NCBI GenBank assembly: GCA_026874595.1
Contig: CM049316.1
Span: 45,831,695-45,895,694 of the forward strand
From: Sipunculus nudus
Taxonomy: Eukaryota; Annelida; Sipuncula; Golfingiida; Sipunculidae
DNA length: 64,000 bases
Direction of reading: 5' to 3'
Within the stretch, counting starts at the first letter, position 1; every line of letters begins with the position of its first letter. The position numbers and the translations under genes were made by a program. Under the pieces are notes generated by a model. The model did not search any database and was not told the origin of the DNA. It worked only from the letters and a program-made list of their open reading frames with translations. This document shows, piece by piece, positions 24,954 through 35,530 of the stretch.

Positions 24954-24975
24954 CAGTGGCGTCAATTTATATTCC
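24954..24975. mobile_element. Solo terminus of the CAGTGGCGTCAAT MITE family
   Basis: CAGTGGCGTCAATTTATATT matches the left terminus of the 474-bp element at 30571, with few changes. No partner end was found nearby. Confidence 0.5.
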
Positions 24976-25317
24976 AAGATGTTCTTGTTTTAACCTCAGA
25001 GATTCGCTCTAATGCCTTAACGACAGGTTATAACTACTGGATTATTCCCAACCCCGTCGTATAAAGCCTGAAATTCAGACGGCTTAATTATATAACATCC
25101 TTGTATGGATACCGTCATTCTCGTTTAAGTGTCACCAAATGTCCATAGACCTGTTCTTTAAAAAAATGAAAAAAGTTTGAGCAGTGTGAAGGGCCACTTC
25201 ATAAAGCTTTAGCTATGAGATAGACCTAAGGCCGGGCTTTACTGCTTGCTTCAATAAAACATCAGATTATGGCAATATTGTCTCATAGAATATTCTGAGC
25301 AAATTCTTTTTGAAAAA

Positions 25318-26640
25318 TTAATGTTTCAGCGAACCTGTGAGCTTATGCGTTGGTGTGGCGTCGTCCGTCGTTTGTCGTCTAAATGTTAACCCATACTGTA
25401 TCGAAAACGGCAGTAGCTAGCATCACCAAATTTTATGCAAAAATTAATCATATAAAAAACTTTGCTTATTTTTTGCTAACCAATTTTATTTAGATTTTAT
25501 AGCGAAAAAGCTAAAAAAAACTTTGAAAATCTTCTTCTACGAAACTATTAGCCAAATGTCCAATTTTTCACAGAAATGATTCCTGGAAAAATCTCTCTCA
25601 AGATTGTTCGAATGGTTCAAGTTCGGTGATTTTTGGCTGAGTTACAGGCAGTTGAACTTAGTCATCTGTCCAAAAAAGCATACTAAAATTACAATCTAAG
25701 AAAACGGCTGGAGCTATCATCACCATTTTCATACAAATGTTAGTCACATGAGTCATATTTGAAATTTAGGTATTGGTGACGCCACCTGTATCAAACTTTT
25801 TTTGTACAGGGGACATAAGTCTTCGATACATTAATCCATAATTTCTCAGAAAAAAAGCAGGAGCTAGCATCTCCAAATTTTATGCATAAATCTATCACAT
25901 ATCAAATTTTTTGGGATTGAGTGCTTTGTGGCACAACCTGCATAATCTTACATTTTACAGGGAAAAAGCTAAACATCCTTTGAAAATCTTCTTCTCTGAA
26001 ATTATTGAAAGAAATGGTTCTATATTTCATAGAAATGATCCCAGAGGCCAGGTATGTTCATATGGTTTTGATTTGATGAATTTTTACCGAGTTACAGGAA
26101 TTTGAAATGAGTCATTTGGCAAGTAACCATACTAACATAACAATCTCAGAAACAGTAGAAGCTGAATAACTAAATTCTGTGCAAATATTGGTCATGTGAA
26201 ACATATTTGAACATCGACCTGTTTTTTTTTACGGTCAGAAACCTTTTAATTTGGCCGCTTTCAGTTTAAAAATGTTTTATGATGATAGTGTCATGCTGAA
26301 TGGTTAAATTTTTCAAAAGAATATTCAAGGATAGGTTTTGTTTATTAATTGTATAAGAAAAGGTTGGGTTCATTGATTTTTGGTAGAGTCAAAGAAAGCT
26401 TAAGTTTGTCACGAGGCCATTAGTAAGCCTATTTTATGTTGAGGGCTGCAAAAGTCTCCTTCTGCAAACTGTAGTTTCAATTTATGAAACTTTGCAACAA
26501 AATGATCCTTAAATGGCCTTCGTTCAAGTTTATTTTAATTATTTTTTTGCACAAAGATTAGACCTTTAAAAATGAAACGACCGCATCTTTTATTATTCTA
26601 AACATTTTTATCAAAAATCTTATGAATGTATCAGCTTAAA
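25318..26640. repeat. Degenerate tandem repeat with GTCGTCCGTCG head
   Basis: The head at 25338-25385 reads gagcttatgcgttggtg...gtcgtccgtcg...gttaac, resembling the heads of the large elements at 37.2 and 60.0 kb. It is followed by several decayed copies of a unit containing 'agctagcatcaccaaatttt' (25415, 25868 and similar), roughly 150-230 bp apart. The region probably starts a third large composite element running to about 29.6 kb. Its outer ends are not resolved. Confidence 0.5.
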
Positions 26641-26642
26641 AA

Positions 26643-27600
26643 AGCATTTTAGCCAAAGCCTTTCAGTATGTGTTAACAGATTTACCAACAGGCCAAGACT
26701 GTGTTTGTATCTTTAAATAGCTTGGCAGACTGCCAGTTATTTCAGATTAGGAAACAGGCCAAAGGTCAGTCGGATATGTTTATAGCTTTGGTAGACTGCC
26801 AACTGTATCAGATTAGACAACAGGTCAAGAGTTCTCTCAGAGCGGTAGCTGCACTCTATTTATAGCCTTTGCTTAAAAAAAGCATTTTAGCCAATGTCTT
26901 TCAGTATGTGTTAAAAGATTTACCAATAGACCAAGATTGTGTTTGTATCTATAAATAGCTTGGCAGACTGCCAACTATTTGAGATTTTGCAACAGGCCAA
27001 AGGTCAGTCTGGATCTATTCATAGCTTTTGTAGACTGCCCACTGCAACAGATTTGGAACCAAAGTTCAGCCTGGATCTATGTATAGCTTGTAGCTTATAG
27101 CTATAGATTTGGCAACAGATCAAGAGTCAGCCTGGATCTATTTATAGCTTTGGTCGACTGCCAACTGTAACTTTTAAGGCAACAGATCAAGAGTTCACTC
27201 AGTGCAGTAGCGCATTCTATTTATAGCTTTGGCTTAAAAACAGCATTTTAGCCAAAGTCTTTCAGTATGTGTCAACATATTTACCAACAGGCCAAGATTG
27301 TGTTTGTACGTATGAATAGCTGGCAGACTGCCAACTATTTCAGATTAGGAAACAGACCAAAGGTCAGCCTGGATGTAGTTATAGCTTTGGTAGACTGCCC
27401 ACTGCATCAGATTTGGTTCCAAAGTTCAGCCTGGATCTATTTGGCAGCTTTGGCAGAATGCCAACTATGTCAGATTATGCAACAGATCAAGAGTTCACTC
27501 AGTTCAGCTAGGTACAGGTCAAAGTCCACTCAGTCTAACCAGGTGCAGGTCAAGAGTTCACTAAGTGCAATAGCTTAAGCCAACAATTTCAAGTTCACTC
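26643..27600. repeat. Tandem repeat, three large units with nested subunits
   Basis: Three copies beginning AGCATTTTAGCCAA start at 26643, 26881 and 27242. Each contains several about 70-90-bp subunits with 'tttatagctttggtagactg' and 'ccaactgt..cagatt'. Unit length varies (238 and 361 bp) because subunit number differs. The ORF at 27267-27578 is an artefact of the repeat. Confidence 0.8.
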
Positions 27601-27807
27601 GGGGCAACTGCCTTTCTCACCTTTGCCTGATCAGCCAAGTGCATCAAACTCGAGGAAAGTTTGATGTATTGGCCTGATATTTCGACCTGTCTATGCGTCT
27701 TTGATGGCCTTCTGTCGCCACCTACAATGACTTTTGCACAGTTTATGTGCCTGCTAAATTGTACGGAGGAATTTAAGATATCAGCCTGAAAGTGGGTATA
27801 TTTATAC

Positions 27808-29423
27808 ATATCGGATAACAACAACAACAAGTTTATTCAGGAACAAGGAGGCCTAGGCCTATATTGAGTATACAAATCTTCTTACATTTAAACAGCTGTG
27901 ACATAATGAAACATAATTAACATATTTGTATGTGTACTGGCGGCGTTTGTCACACAATTATACCTTCATTATTTTTACATCAAATACCTTGCAATTTCTT
28001 TTAATAACTCAAAACTGTAACTGAAAGTTTCTAAAGTATATAACACAAAAAGCAAAATAAAATAAATAAATTAACTAAATGAAAACATGAAACAGTTTTG
28101 TTTCTCTTTCCCTTATACTTACAACATCCGGTGTATTTTCAAGGTATATTGGAAGTGGATATTCTGTAATCGAAAATATTACAGGAGGTTACAATAATAA
28201 TTGTAAATTACCTAAATGACCATCACAATTGCTATTTTTCAGGACATAAATATACACTACAATTCAGTCGTTATTCAATAGATTAGTGATCTATTAAAGA
28301 TAAACCCTTTTATTGCCTATGAGTTATTTAAAAAAAAGTCATTTCATATAATTTTCACTTAATTTAAAACCATGATATACATATGCTGCAAATTTCTTTC
28401 TCTTTACTCAAGTTAAAAACTTTAATAAAATTTTCCTTGTTTGGTGCATGTAGGCTCTTTCTCAAATATTTCTTCCTCAAATCATTATATAACAAACATT
28501 CGTGTACAAAATGGAACTCATCCTCTATTAAGTTAAAACCATGGTTAACACAAAACTTGAATATTCTTTCTTCTCTATCCATTTGCGTATACCTTCCCTT
28601 TTCAATCATCAAATCATGGCATGAACATCTCAATCTAGCTAGCGCTTGTTTATGCTTGGTATTAGTCACACACAGTAAATATTTCTCCATTGAGAGCATA
28701 GATTTAAAAGTACCATATAAATTTAATTTAGTATTTAATTCTACATCACAGGACCAGTTTTGTACTGCCATATCAATAATTCTTTCCTTTATTTTAGCCA
28801 AAAATATTCCAATGTCTCCTACTTCTTGTTTCATCCACACATACCCAAAACCTGCGCTGCATATTATGCTTCTTATATGAGTAACCCATGTTTGTTTTCC
28901 ATTCATGTCTAGATTAAACAGCATATTATATATACGTTTTGGATATCTATTATTCCCATAATGTACTAATTTTGTCCAATATTTTACACATCTTAATAAC
29001 TGACCAACATACATTGGATGCCTTCCAAGCTCTCCCAATGATGCTGCGTTCGGAGCTGAAGAGCTAATTTTTAGAATGTACTTGCAGAATTTAAACTGCA
29101 CCTTTTCAATTATTTCACATCTTTCATAGCGCCACAGTTCTGAACTATATAACAATACCGGTGTAACCATACAATCAAATAGATAAAACAGCTGGCTTAT
29201 TGTTATACAACTATATTTCCTAAAAAAGTTTTTTATAAGAGTCACTGCTTTTTCAGCCTGCATTGCCTGCGCTTTCTTTGTTTTATACCATGACAATGTA
29301 CTTGTAAATATTACCCCTAAGTATCTATAGTCATTTACCGTTTCAATTTGAGTAGTTTGATAATGCCATTTCTCTATTCTTTTTAATGAACCCCCGTGTC
29401 TAAAAACCTTAATATATCGGATA
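27808..29423 (-). mobile_element. 5'-truncated LINE with 10-bp TSD
   Basis: A minus-strand non-LTR retrotransposon occupies 27818-29413. It is flanked by ATATCGGATA at 27808-27817 and 29414-29423, read as a target-site duplication. Its 3' end is a short (TTG)n tail instead of poly(A). The open frame begins exactly at the truncated 5' boundary. The target is itself a repeat: the sequence past the right flank (gatagctttgtcgtgtataag) has a related copy at 29536-29560. This supports the insertion boundaries. Confidence 0.85.
28364..29413 (-). pseudogene. LINE ORF2 C-terminal end (after reverse transcriptase core)
   Basis: An uninterrupted minus-strand frame of about 350 codons. It starts inside the LINE at the truncation point (VFRHGGSLKR), passes YRYLGVIFTSTLSW (the conserved YLGV segment that follows the RT thumb) and ends FNLSKEKEICSICISWF. 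Near the end, a Cys/His-bearing region (HFVHECLLYNDLRKKYL) is typical of invertebrate LINE C-termini. The RT catalytic core (FADD) and any endonuclease domain are missing, so the copy is dead. Absence of stops suggests a recent insertion. The plus-strand ORF at 28383-28880 is its antisense shadow. Confidence 0.85.
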
Positions 29424-29600
29424 GCTTTGTCGTGTATAAGACTGGTGGCGCCATCTACAAGAATTTTTGCAAAATGTATGTCCCTTCTTTTTTCTCAGGA
29501 GGGGTTTGATATTTAACATATGTATATATATTTGATAGCTTCGTTGTATACAAGGCTGGTGGTGCCTGCTACAATTATGTTTGTGTTTTGTTCACCCATG
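29414..29600. repeat. Repeat flank with ACTGGTGGCGCCATCT unit
   Basis: Two copies of a unit containing aagactggtggcgccatctacaa (29439-29461) and aaggctggtggtgcctgctacaa (29552-29574), about 113 bp apart. They resemble the B unit of the element at 39.0-40.4 kb. This is the segment split by the LINE. Confidence 0.6.
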
Positions 29601-30662
29601 ATATAATTTCAGCAGTGATGTTTGTGTAATTGTTTCTCGTTCAAAATGTGAAGTACTTGCATTGTCCATGTACATGTTACACGTGTACTTATAAAGTAAT
29701 GGTCCAGCATTGAAGCATTATATCTTGTGTATATCCCATTGCACAGGGTCGCATTAGGCCTGGTTCCGCGCCTGCAGGATATCATCATTCTCTTCAAACG
29801 ACGCTCTAATGGACTGTCCGATCAAACGAAAAGTTAAAATGTAGGATTCAGTCCATGCGGAATGCAGATTTGAAAGCCCGTAACTATATAAACGGGAATA
29901 ACTTAGTTATTTAATTTCTTTGAATGAAGGCAATAAAACAAAAGTACAAGGTTGGCATGGCGGAGAACGTGAACCAGTTGATGAATTATAATAGGTCTTA
30001 GTTTGAGACGCCGTGGATATGTCTTTAAAAGCAGAACGTGGGGTTACTGATTTCGAAGAATTCACAAAGTTTATATGGCAAACAGAAGATAAAAATCAGC
30101 GTAAATCAGATCTAAACCTTCCAAAAGTATGGATATCTATTTTAATCTGACAGAAAAACTGGTGATTCCTGTTACTTTGTTTGTGTTTTATTTTTAAATG
30201 TTCACATATTAGTACGACACAAGGCCGTTGGTAGAACTGGTGATTCGTTATCATTTGCATGTTGGCACATCATGCTTTAGGCCGAGGACGAATGTCAAAT
30301 ATAGCAAATTAAAGTCAGTCTACTGACGTCATTGGAAAACATCCTCACTTCATTTAAGAAGTGACAGTCGGCACTACCCATTCACGTTAGATACACTTTT
30401 TCTAGCCTGTATTACCAATTAGCGGCCGTAAACGTAAAGCCCCACTCATGCCTCTGATAAAGCCTAGGTCACACTGTCACGGAGGAGGGTACAGACGGTC
30501 CTAGTTCGACTGTTCACGGACCATCCCTGGGAAATTCGCCTTCTTTTCGATTGCAGCCATTCGGTGAATGCAGTGGCGTCAATTTTTCTTCCAGGGTGGG
30601 GGGGGGGGGGGGATGACTTTCTATATATATGCCCACACACATATATATATACCTTTTTCAGC

Positions 30663-30723
30663 GAGTGACAAATGTAAAGAATATCTAGTACAAGGTATAT
30701 TAAGATTAATATCATGAGTGACA
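30663..30723 (-). repeat. 45-bp inverted copy of VAT1L 3' end, flanked by GAGTGACA
   Basis: 30671-30715 is the exact reverse complement of 32770-32814. It is flanked directly by GAGTGACA on both sides (30663-30670 and 30716-30723), as if inserted with an 8-bp duplication into the MITE. Which copy is the source cannot be told from this window alone. Confidence 0.85.
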
Positions 30724-30732
30724 TATTCAACT

Positions 30733-30784
30733 ATATATATATACATATATATACATATATATATAATTATTATATGTATATATA
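30733..30784. repeat. (TA)n/(TATACA)n tract inside the MITE
   Basis: An AT-dinucleotide tract with periodic CA interruptions, between the 45-bp insert and the right half of the hAT-like element. Confidence 0.85.
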
Positions 30785-32029
30785 CCTAATCATATTTCAA
30801 ATAATTATGTTTTAGAAAATAAGTTTTGTGTTTAGTGAATTCTAAGCAAGGTTTAGATATAAGTTTTTTAGAAAATGGATCCAAAGTCTTTAATTCTATT
30901 TATTAATATATTTCATTTGCAATATTATAATATTATTCTATGAAAAGTGGGGGGGGGGGGTGATGATTACATTAACCATCCCCCACTCTTGCCAAAACGA
31001 GGGGGGGTATATAAACCCCCCATCCCCCTATATTGACGCCCCTGGGTGAATGTCCCCACTCAGACCGCTCATATCTTTTGAAATCCGTACTCCCTCCGCC
31101 ATCATCCGTATGTGGTCCGTGGCTGACCGAAGGAATCCCTCCCATTCCCTGATGTTGCCGCACTGAGATCTTATCAAAGCCATGCCAACCACCTCGCAGA
31201 CCGTGGGCATCCGTCTCAAAGAGCACGGTCGCCTTACTCAAACCGCGAGAAGCTTCCCTGACAGTATGGCTTCGATCAAAACAATGCGCGTTTCCCTAGG
31301 ATGGTCCGTGAGCAATTGATCTGGGACCGTCAGTCACGTTTTACGGTCAGCTCAGACAATATCAAGACTTGACCCAGAAAACAGGGGCTACTTGTCTAAG
31401 TTATTTTGCAAAACATTATTATTATGACATGATCTATAAGACTGAGTGACATGAACATTGCACGACCACCAGATTTTCCCCATGACTTCCTTTGCGGCTT
31501 GTTATAGGACTAACGTAAAACTGTCCGTGACTATCATGGTCAATAGTCAGCTATAGTCACATGTCAAAATCCCACATATATATATGAGCAATCATTAGAG
31601 GAATATTTTTGGTAACGACTGTGTCAGAGCACCGTGACACTGAAACACGACAGTAAATAATATGATATGCCTGGTCATATTTTAATGTCACATGATTTAA
31701 GCAAAAAAGCAACTTTCAAATGCGGCTGTTTTTGCGTATGCCAAATAAACTTCACCGACATAATTTCCGTGGGCCGATTTCCTCTTACACCTTAATAGCC
31801 GGGTACATTTTAACGTGCAGTTGGCTCTTTTTAATGCGTATGTAATCGTAAAATTGCAGTTGCTATTCTGTATTTGTGCATTTTTAAAATTCAAGATTTA
31901 TAATCCAGTTTTATGCGTATCAGCAAAAGGTCAAATAATGGCGTTTCATCGTACACTAAAATCAAAGCTGTTCACATTAAATTGGTTCTTTTATAAGATA
32001 CCAGTCATAATGTTATATCTCCGTAATTA

Positions 32030-32031
32030 TG

Positions 32032-32060
<29 letters not shown>
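32030..32060. repeat. (TA)n microsatellite
   Basis: A simple TA run of about 15 units in the probable 3'UTR intron. Confidence 0.95.
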
Positions 32061-32062
<2 letters not shown>

Positions 32063-32469
32063 CATTCATAATATATTAATATGATTTGAATGTAATCTGT
32101 GAAAATTAGACAGATCATAGGCTTTACTTTAGCTTTTACAAAACTGTAATCAAAGAGTATATACTTAGATAAACGTAAACACTTCCATAATCTGTTACAT
32201 AGTTACAATAAAGCTCACTCAGCTATACATATATATATTTTTGTGTGAGTGGGCAAAATGCATATACCAAAATATTATGAAGGTATGGTATTTTTGTCAC
32301 TCGTTATATATTCTGTTTGAGCCCCATGTTTTTAATACAAAAAGCCTTTTCCCTAATCAATTGTCCATTATCAAATATAAACGCGTATAGGGTTGTTAGT
32401 AATGGAGTATAAATCTACTGTTGGTAAGCATGGTGATTTAACAACTTATTTTTTCATTCTGTTTTGCAG

Positions 32470-32790
32470 GTTGTTCAGGCAATCTAGGCGCCTAGGAGCC
32501 CGTCCTGTCCGGGTGGTTACATATAGATGAGGAGCTGAATCACGGCAGATTGGCGCGCAGGGATATATTCTTGCCCAACTATCTGTGTTATCTGTACGGC
32601 CTGTACCAAGCTTGTGGCTTCAAGATTAAACTATACTCAGCTATGTTATATCATATTAATGTTATGCTGCAATAGCAAATGCACAAGATGGAAACAATAT
32701 ATCATACGGAACAGACAATTTTGCCAGACATAATTCTGAAAAAGTCGTCCACTTTTATTCAATAAAATTATGATATTAATCTTAATATAC
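32470..32790 (+). other. VAT1L: Probable terminal 3'UTR exon of VAT1L-like gene
   Basis: A strong acceptor (long T-rich tract, then ttctgttttgcag) precedes a GC-richer patch that is closed in all relevant frames within a few codons, as expected for UTR. AATAAA lies at 32761-32766. The transcript end near 32780-32790 is estimated from the usual 10-30 nt spacing. If exon f is skipped, this exon would supply a five-residue tail and stop (VVQAI, TAG). Evidence is splice-site and composition only; transcript data are lacking. Confidence 0.5.
32761..32766 (+). terminator. Poly(A) signal AATAAA
   Basis: A canonical hexamer about 290 bp after the putative last acceptor. A second AATAAA at 33070-33075 could serve a longer 3'UTR. 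Confidence 0.5.
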
Positions 32791-34104
32791 CTTGTACTAG
32801 ATATTCTTTACATTCTGGTAGTCAGAGGTCCGTCATATATCAAATTAGCAGGTCAAAAATTCAACTTACGAGACGAAATAATTACACTTCGGATTCCATT
32901 TACCTTTCTGTTTAACACTTACACAGGGTTCCGTTTTTGTGAGAGCCAGCTTGCTTTTAGTGCTGTGATTTCATTATTTAATATTTTACCTGTAACTGAA
33001 CAATCTTTCCTGTTTTTTCCTTTAAAATTGTTCAAGTAACTACCGGGTACCAAACGTTTTGTAAATAACAATAAAAGGCCTTTTTCATTCCTTTAAAGGG
33101 CAGGGGGTAAAGTACCTTATGTATATGGGTCTTCACTATAACACCTTAATGCTTCCATATCCATCTATTTAACAAGAACCAGAAAACATCTGTTCATAAA
33201 TAGAAAACTTGATTATATCTTTGAGGTGTGCTTCCCTAAGGGCCACTGACAAAAGTCAGTAATCTGAATATAAAGTCGCATAAATTACAGCAATTCGGGT
33301 CAAACATATTTGCTCGCAGCATTTACTCAACAATACGGATATGTATGTTCAGCTTAAGTTTTGTTAAACAAACCACGTTTGCCGCGCAGGCGCTCTGAGT
33401 GGCCGTTATATAATTTAAAGCAGGTGATATACTGTGTGCATACTTCAAAATGAAATTTGCCATTGACTGGGTGTAACGTGGCTTCTGACGAAGCATAATA
33501 TCACGTGACCTTATTTGCAAATGATCATGTGACCGTAAGGCCGCTTTAACTTTTTTTTTGTTTTGTATCGGTCTTTGTGATGGTATATGGTGTAGTCTGT
33601 TTGTATCAAGATATGTAAATTATATGATAATGAGGTCACTCAGTACATGATGACCCAGGTTCCACGTATGCCAAATACCAATTTTTCCACGGAAAATGAA
33701 GTTGTCTAAATAAAGTATATCTGACAGTTAGTCTATAGGTAGGATAGCCGTATTTTACAATGTCTTACTGTTATTGCCGCCATTTTTATATTCTAACTTA
33801 TTTCGTTGAAAATACTTAATTAATGTTAAATATCTAAAATATTTGAATATCAGTTTAGTATCACCGGGAAGTTTTTAGAGAAATTTCTTGGTATCACTGA
33901 AATTGCAAAAGATTTCATTATATGAAGGGATAGCCAGAGTAGAAATATTTACCAAAAGTTATGTATTTTGATGATTTATTTGAAGGATATCGAATCTCAC
34001 ATGACACAGGTGATGGTATACATCAAGTGTAAAGTAGACTGGTGTCCAACTCCTAATGCATGACAAACGTAAGCGCCATCCGAAAAAGAGTGGAAGTATA
34101 TAGA

Positions 34105-34107
<3 letters not shown>

Positions 34108-34154
<47 letters not shown>
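34108..34154. repeat. (TA)n microsatellite
   Basis: A pure TA run of about 23 units. Confidence 0.95.
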
Positions 34155-34156
<2 letters not shown>

Positions 34157-34685
34157 GTTGTGTATTTATAATATCTGAGTATTATATCTGAGAATAGCCG
34201 GCGTTAGCTTACATTTGGGGTTGGACGACTACAGGTCTACGGTTAGGGCTTGAGTTTACTCTGTGATAATTACAGTAAGCGCATTAAGAGTTACGGAAAT
34301 ATTAGCAACTCAAAAAACCTTATTATATATAAATGCCTTTAAAAGAATTTTCGGTGCCTACTGCTATATGAGAACGTTCAAGAATTCCACGTGCACATTG
34401 CTCTTTATTGTTACATATTACTTCAATGTATTGTTTTTCGGGCAGAAACGTTTGTTTTCGATCAAGAATCAATTTGTTCAAATTATAGTTTTATTTTTTC
34501 ACACACAGTGCCAAGATGACAATAAATGCGACCTTTATTGAACGCATTCCAAAAGGAGCTAATATATGTATTCCAGAACTATTTAATCAGTTTAAAGACA
34601 ATTCCAAAGACCAAAATTTACATGAGAATGAGAGTGAGCCAGAGAGAGAGAGAGAGGATTGACTGACAGATACCTTGGCCAAATT

Positions 34686-34687
<2 letters not shown>

Positions 34688-34747
<60 letters not shown>
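34688..34747. repeat. (TA)n microsatellite
   Basis: About 30 TA units. The minus-strand Tyr-Ile open frame across it is an artefact. A short GAGA tract precedes it at 34641-34654. Confidence 0.95.
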
Positions 34748-34750
<3 letters not shown>

Positions 34751-35207
34751 AAGATAAAAGGGCGTCTGTCGGAACGCGATCACGTGATAACAAAACCCGT
34801 TTCATCTAAAACCCGTTAAAGTTCTTCTGTGATCACGTGATTCATGCTGATAAGGCCAGATGTTTTAATTTGTTTGAAATCTCGTCAGCTCATTCCATAG
34901 AGATAGATTTATATTTCATCAGAGTTATATATGTATGTAGAATATATGAACATGTACATTGGTCTGTTGCATATCTCTGTTTGATCATGTTGTGACATGT
35001 TGTTATGAATAAACATGATTGCTGATGAAGGTCAAAGGGCGTCTGTTATGAATAATCATGACAGCTCACACAACACCATTCCCGGCGTGATTACAATATC
35101 TATGATTGCAAACCATTGTCCACGGTTTTCTGCTTCTACTTTACCTGCGTTGTGATTTCATACTTTTGTCTACACGATTTCCTAAAACGTGCTACGATGC
35201 GTCCACA

Positions 35208-35530
35208 ATCTCCCAACATAACCAAAAGGTTATGATTTTCCACGATTTCCTGAAATTTCCTATGATTTTTTTACGACAGGTACGATATCGATACGATATT
35301 TCAGGAGAATAGATACAATATCTTAGAAAAAACAAACGATATCCTAAAAAATTAAATACGATATCTAAGAAAATCAAATACGATATCATATACGATACAT
35401 AAGAAAGACAGATCTATACGACATCTTGGACAACCAGATACAATATATATATAAACTATACGATATCATACACAATTAGGTACATTATATATTAGAAATA
35501 TATGTTAGACAATCGGGTACGATTTATTCT
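35208..35530. repeat. Degenerate ACGATATC minisatellite
   Basis: More than ten decayed copies of a 20-30-bp unit built around TACGATATC followed by an A-rich stretch (for example at 35280, 35360 and 35459). Spacing is mostly 20-25 bp. No coding potential. Confidence 0.75.

Larger units (their letters stand above)
30563..31052. mobile_element. 474-bp hAT-like MITE with 8-bp TSD (family G2)
   Basis: The element at 30571-31044 starts CAGTGGCGTCAAT and ends ATTGACGCCCCTG, giving terminal inverted repeats CAG(T/G)GGCGTCAAT. It is flanked on both sides by GGTGAATG (30563-30570 and 31045-31052), a perfect 8-bp duplication as expected for hAT transposition. G runs lie inside both ends. There is no transposase. 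A 45-bp segment shared with the VAT1L 3' end sits at 30671-30715. Part of a second copy is at 49128-49268. Confidence 0.85.
24856..32469 (+). other. Probable 3'UTR intron (7.6 kb) with repeat cargo
   Basis: Bounded by gtgagt at 24856 and ttctgttttgcag ending at 32469. It contains a MITE terminus (24954), degenerate tandem repeats (25.3-27.6 kb), a LINE (27818-29413), a hAT-like MITE (30571-31044) and (TA)n tracts. Between about 31.05 and 32.46 kb I see no other recognisable element. No host exon is recognised inside. Confidence 0.55.

Noticed and set aside
28383-28880. 165-codon plus-strand frame
   Set aside because: Antisense to the LINE frame on the minus strand, which carries recognisable LINE features.
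34778-34841. Two GATCACGTGAT palindromes 53 bp apart as an E-box enhancer
   Set aside because: Only two copies next to a TA tract, with no gene recognised nearby; chance or repeat origin cannot be excluded.
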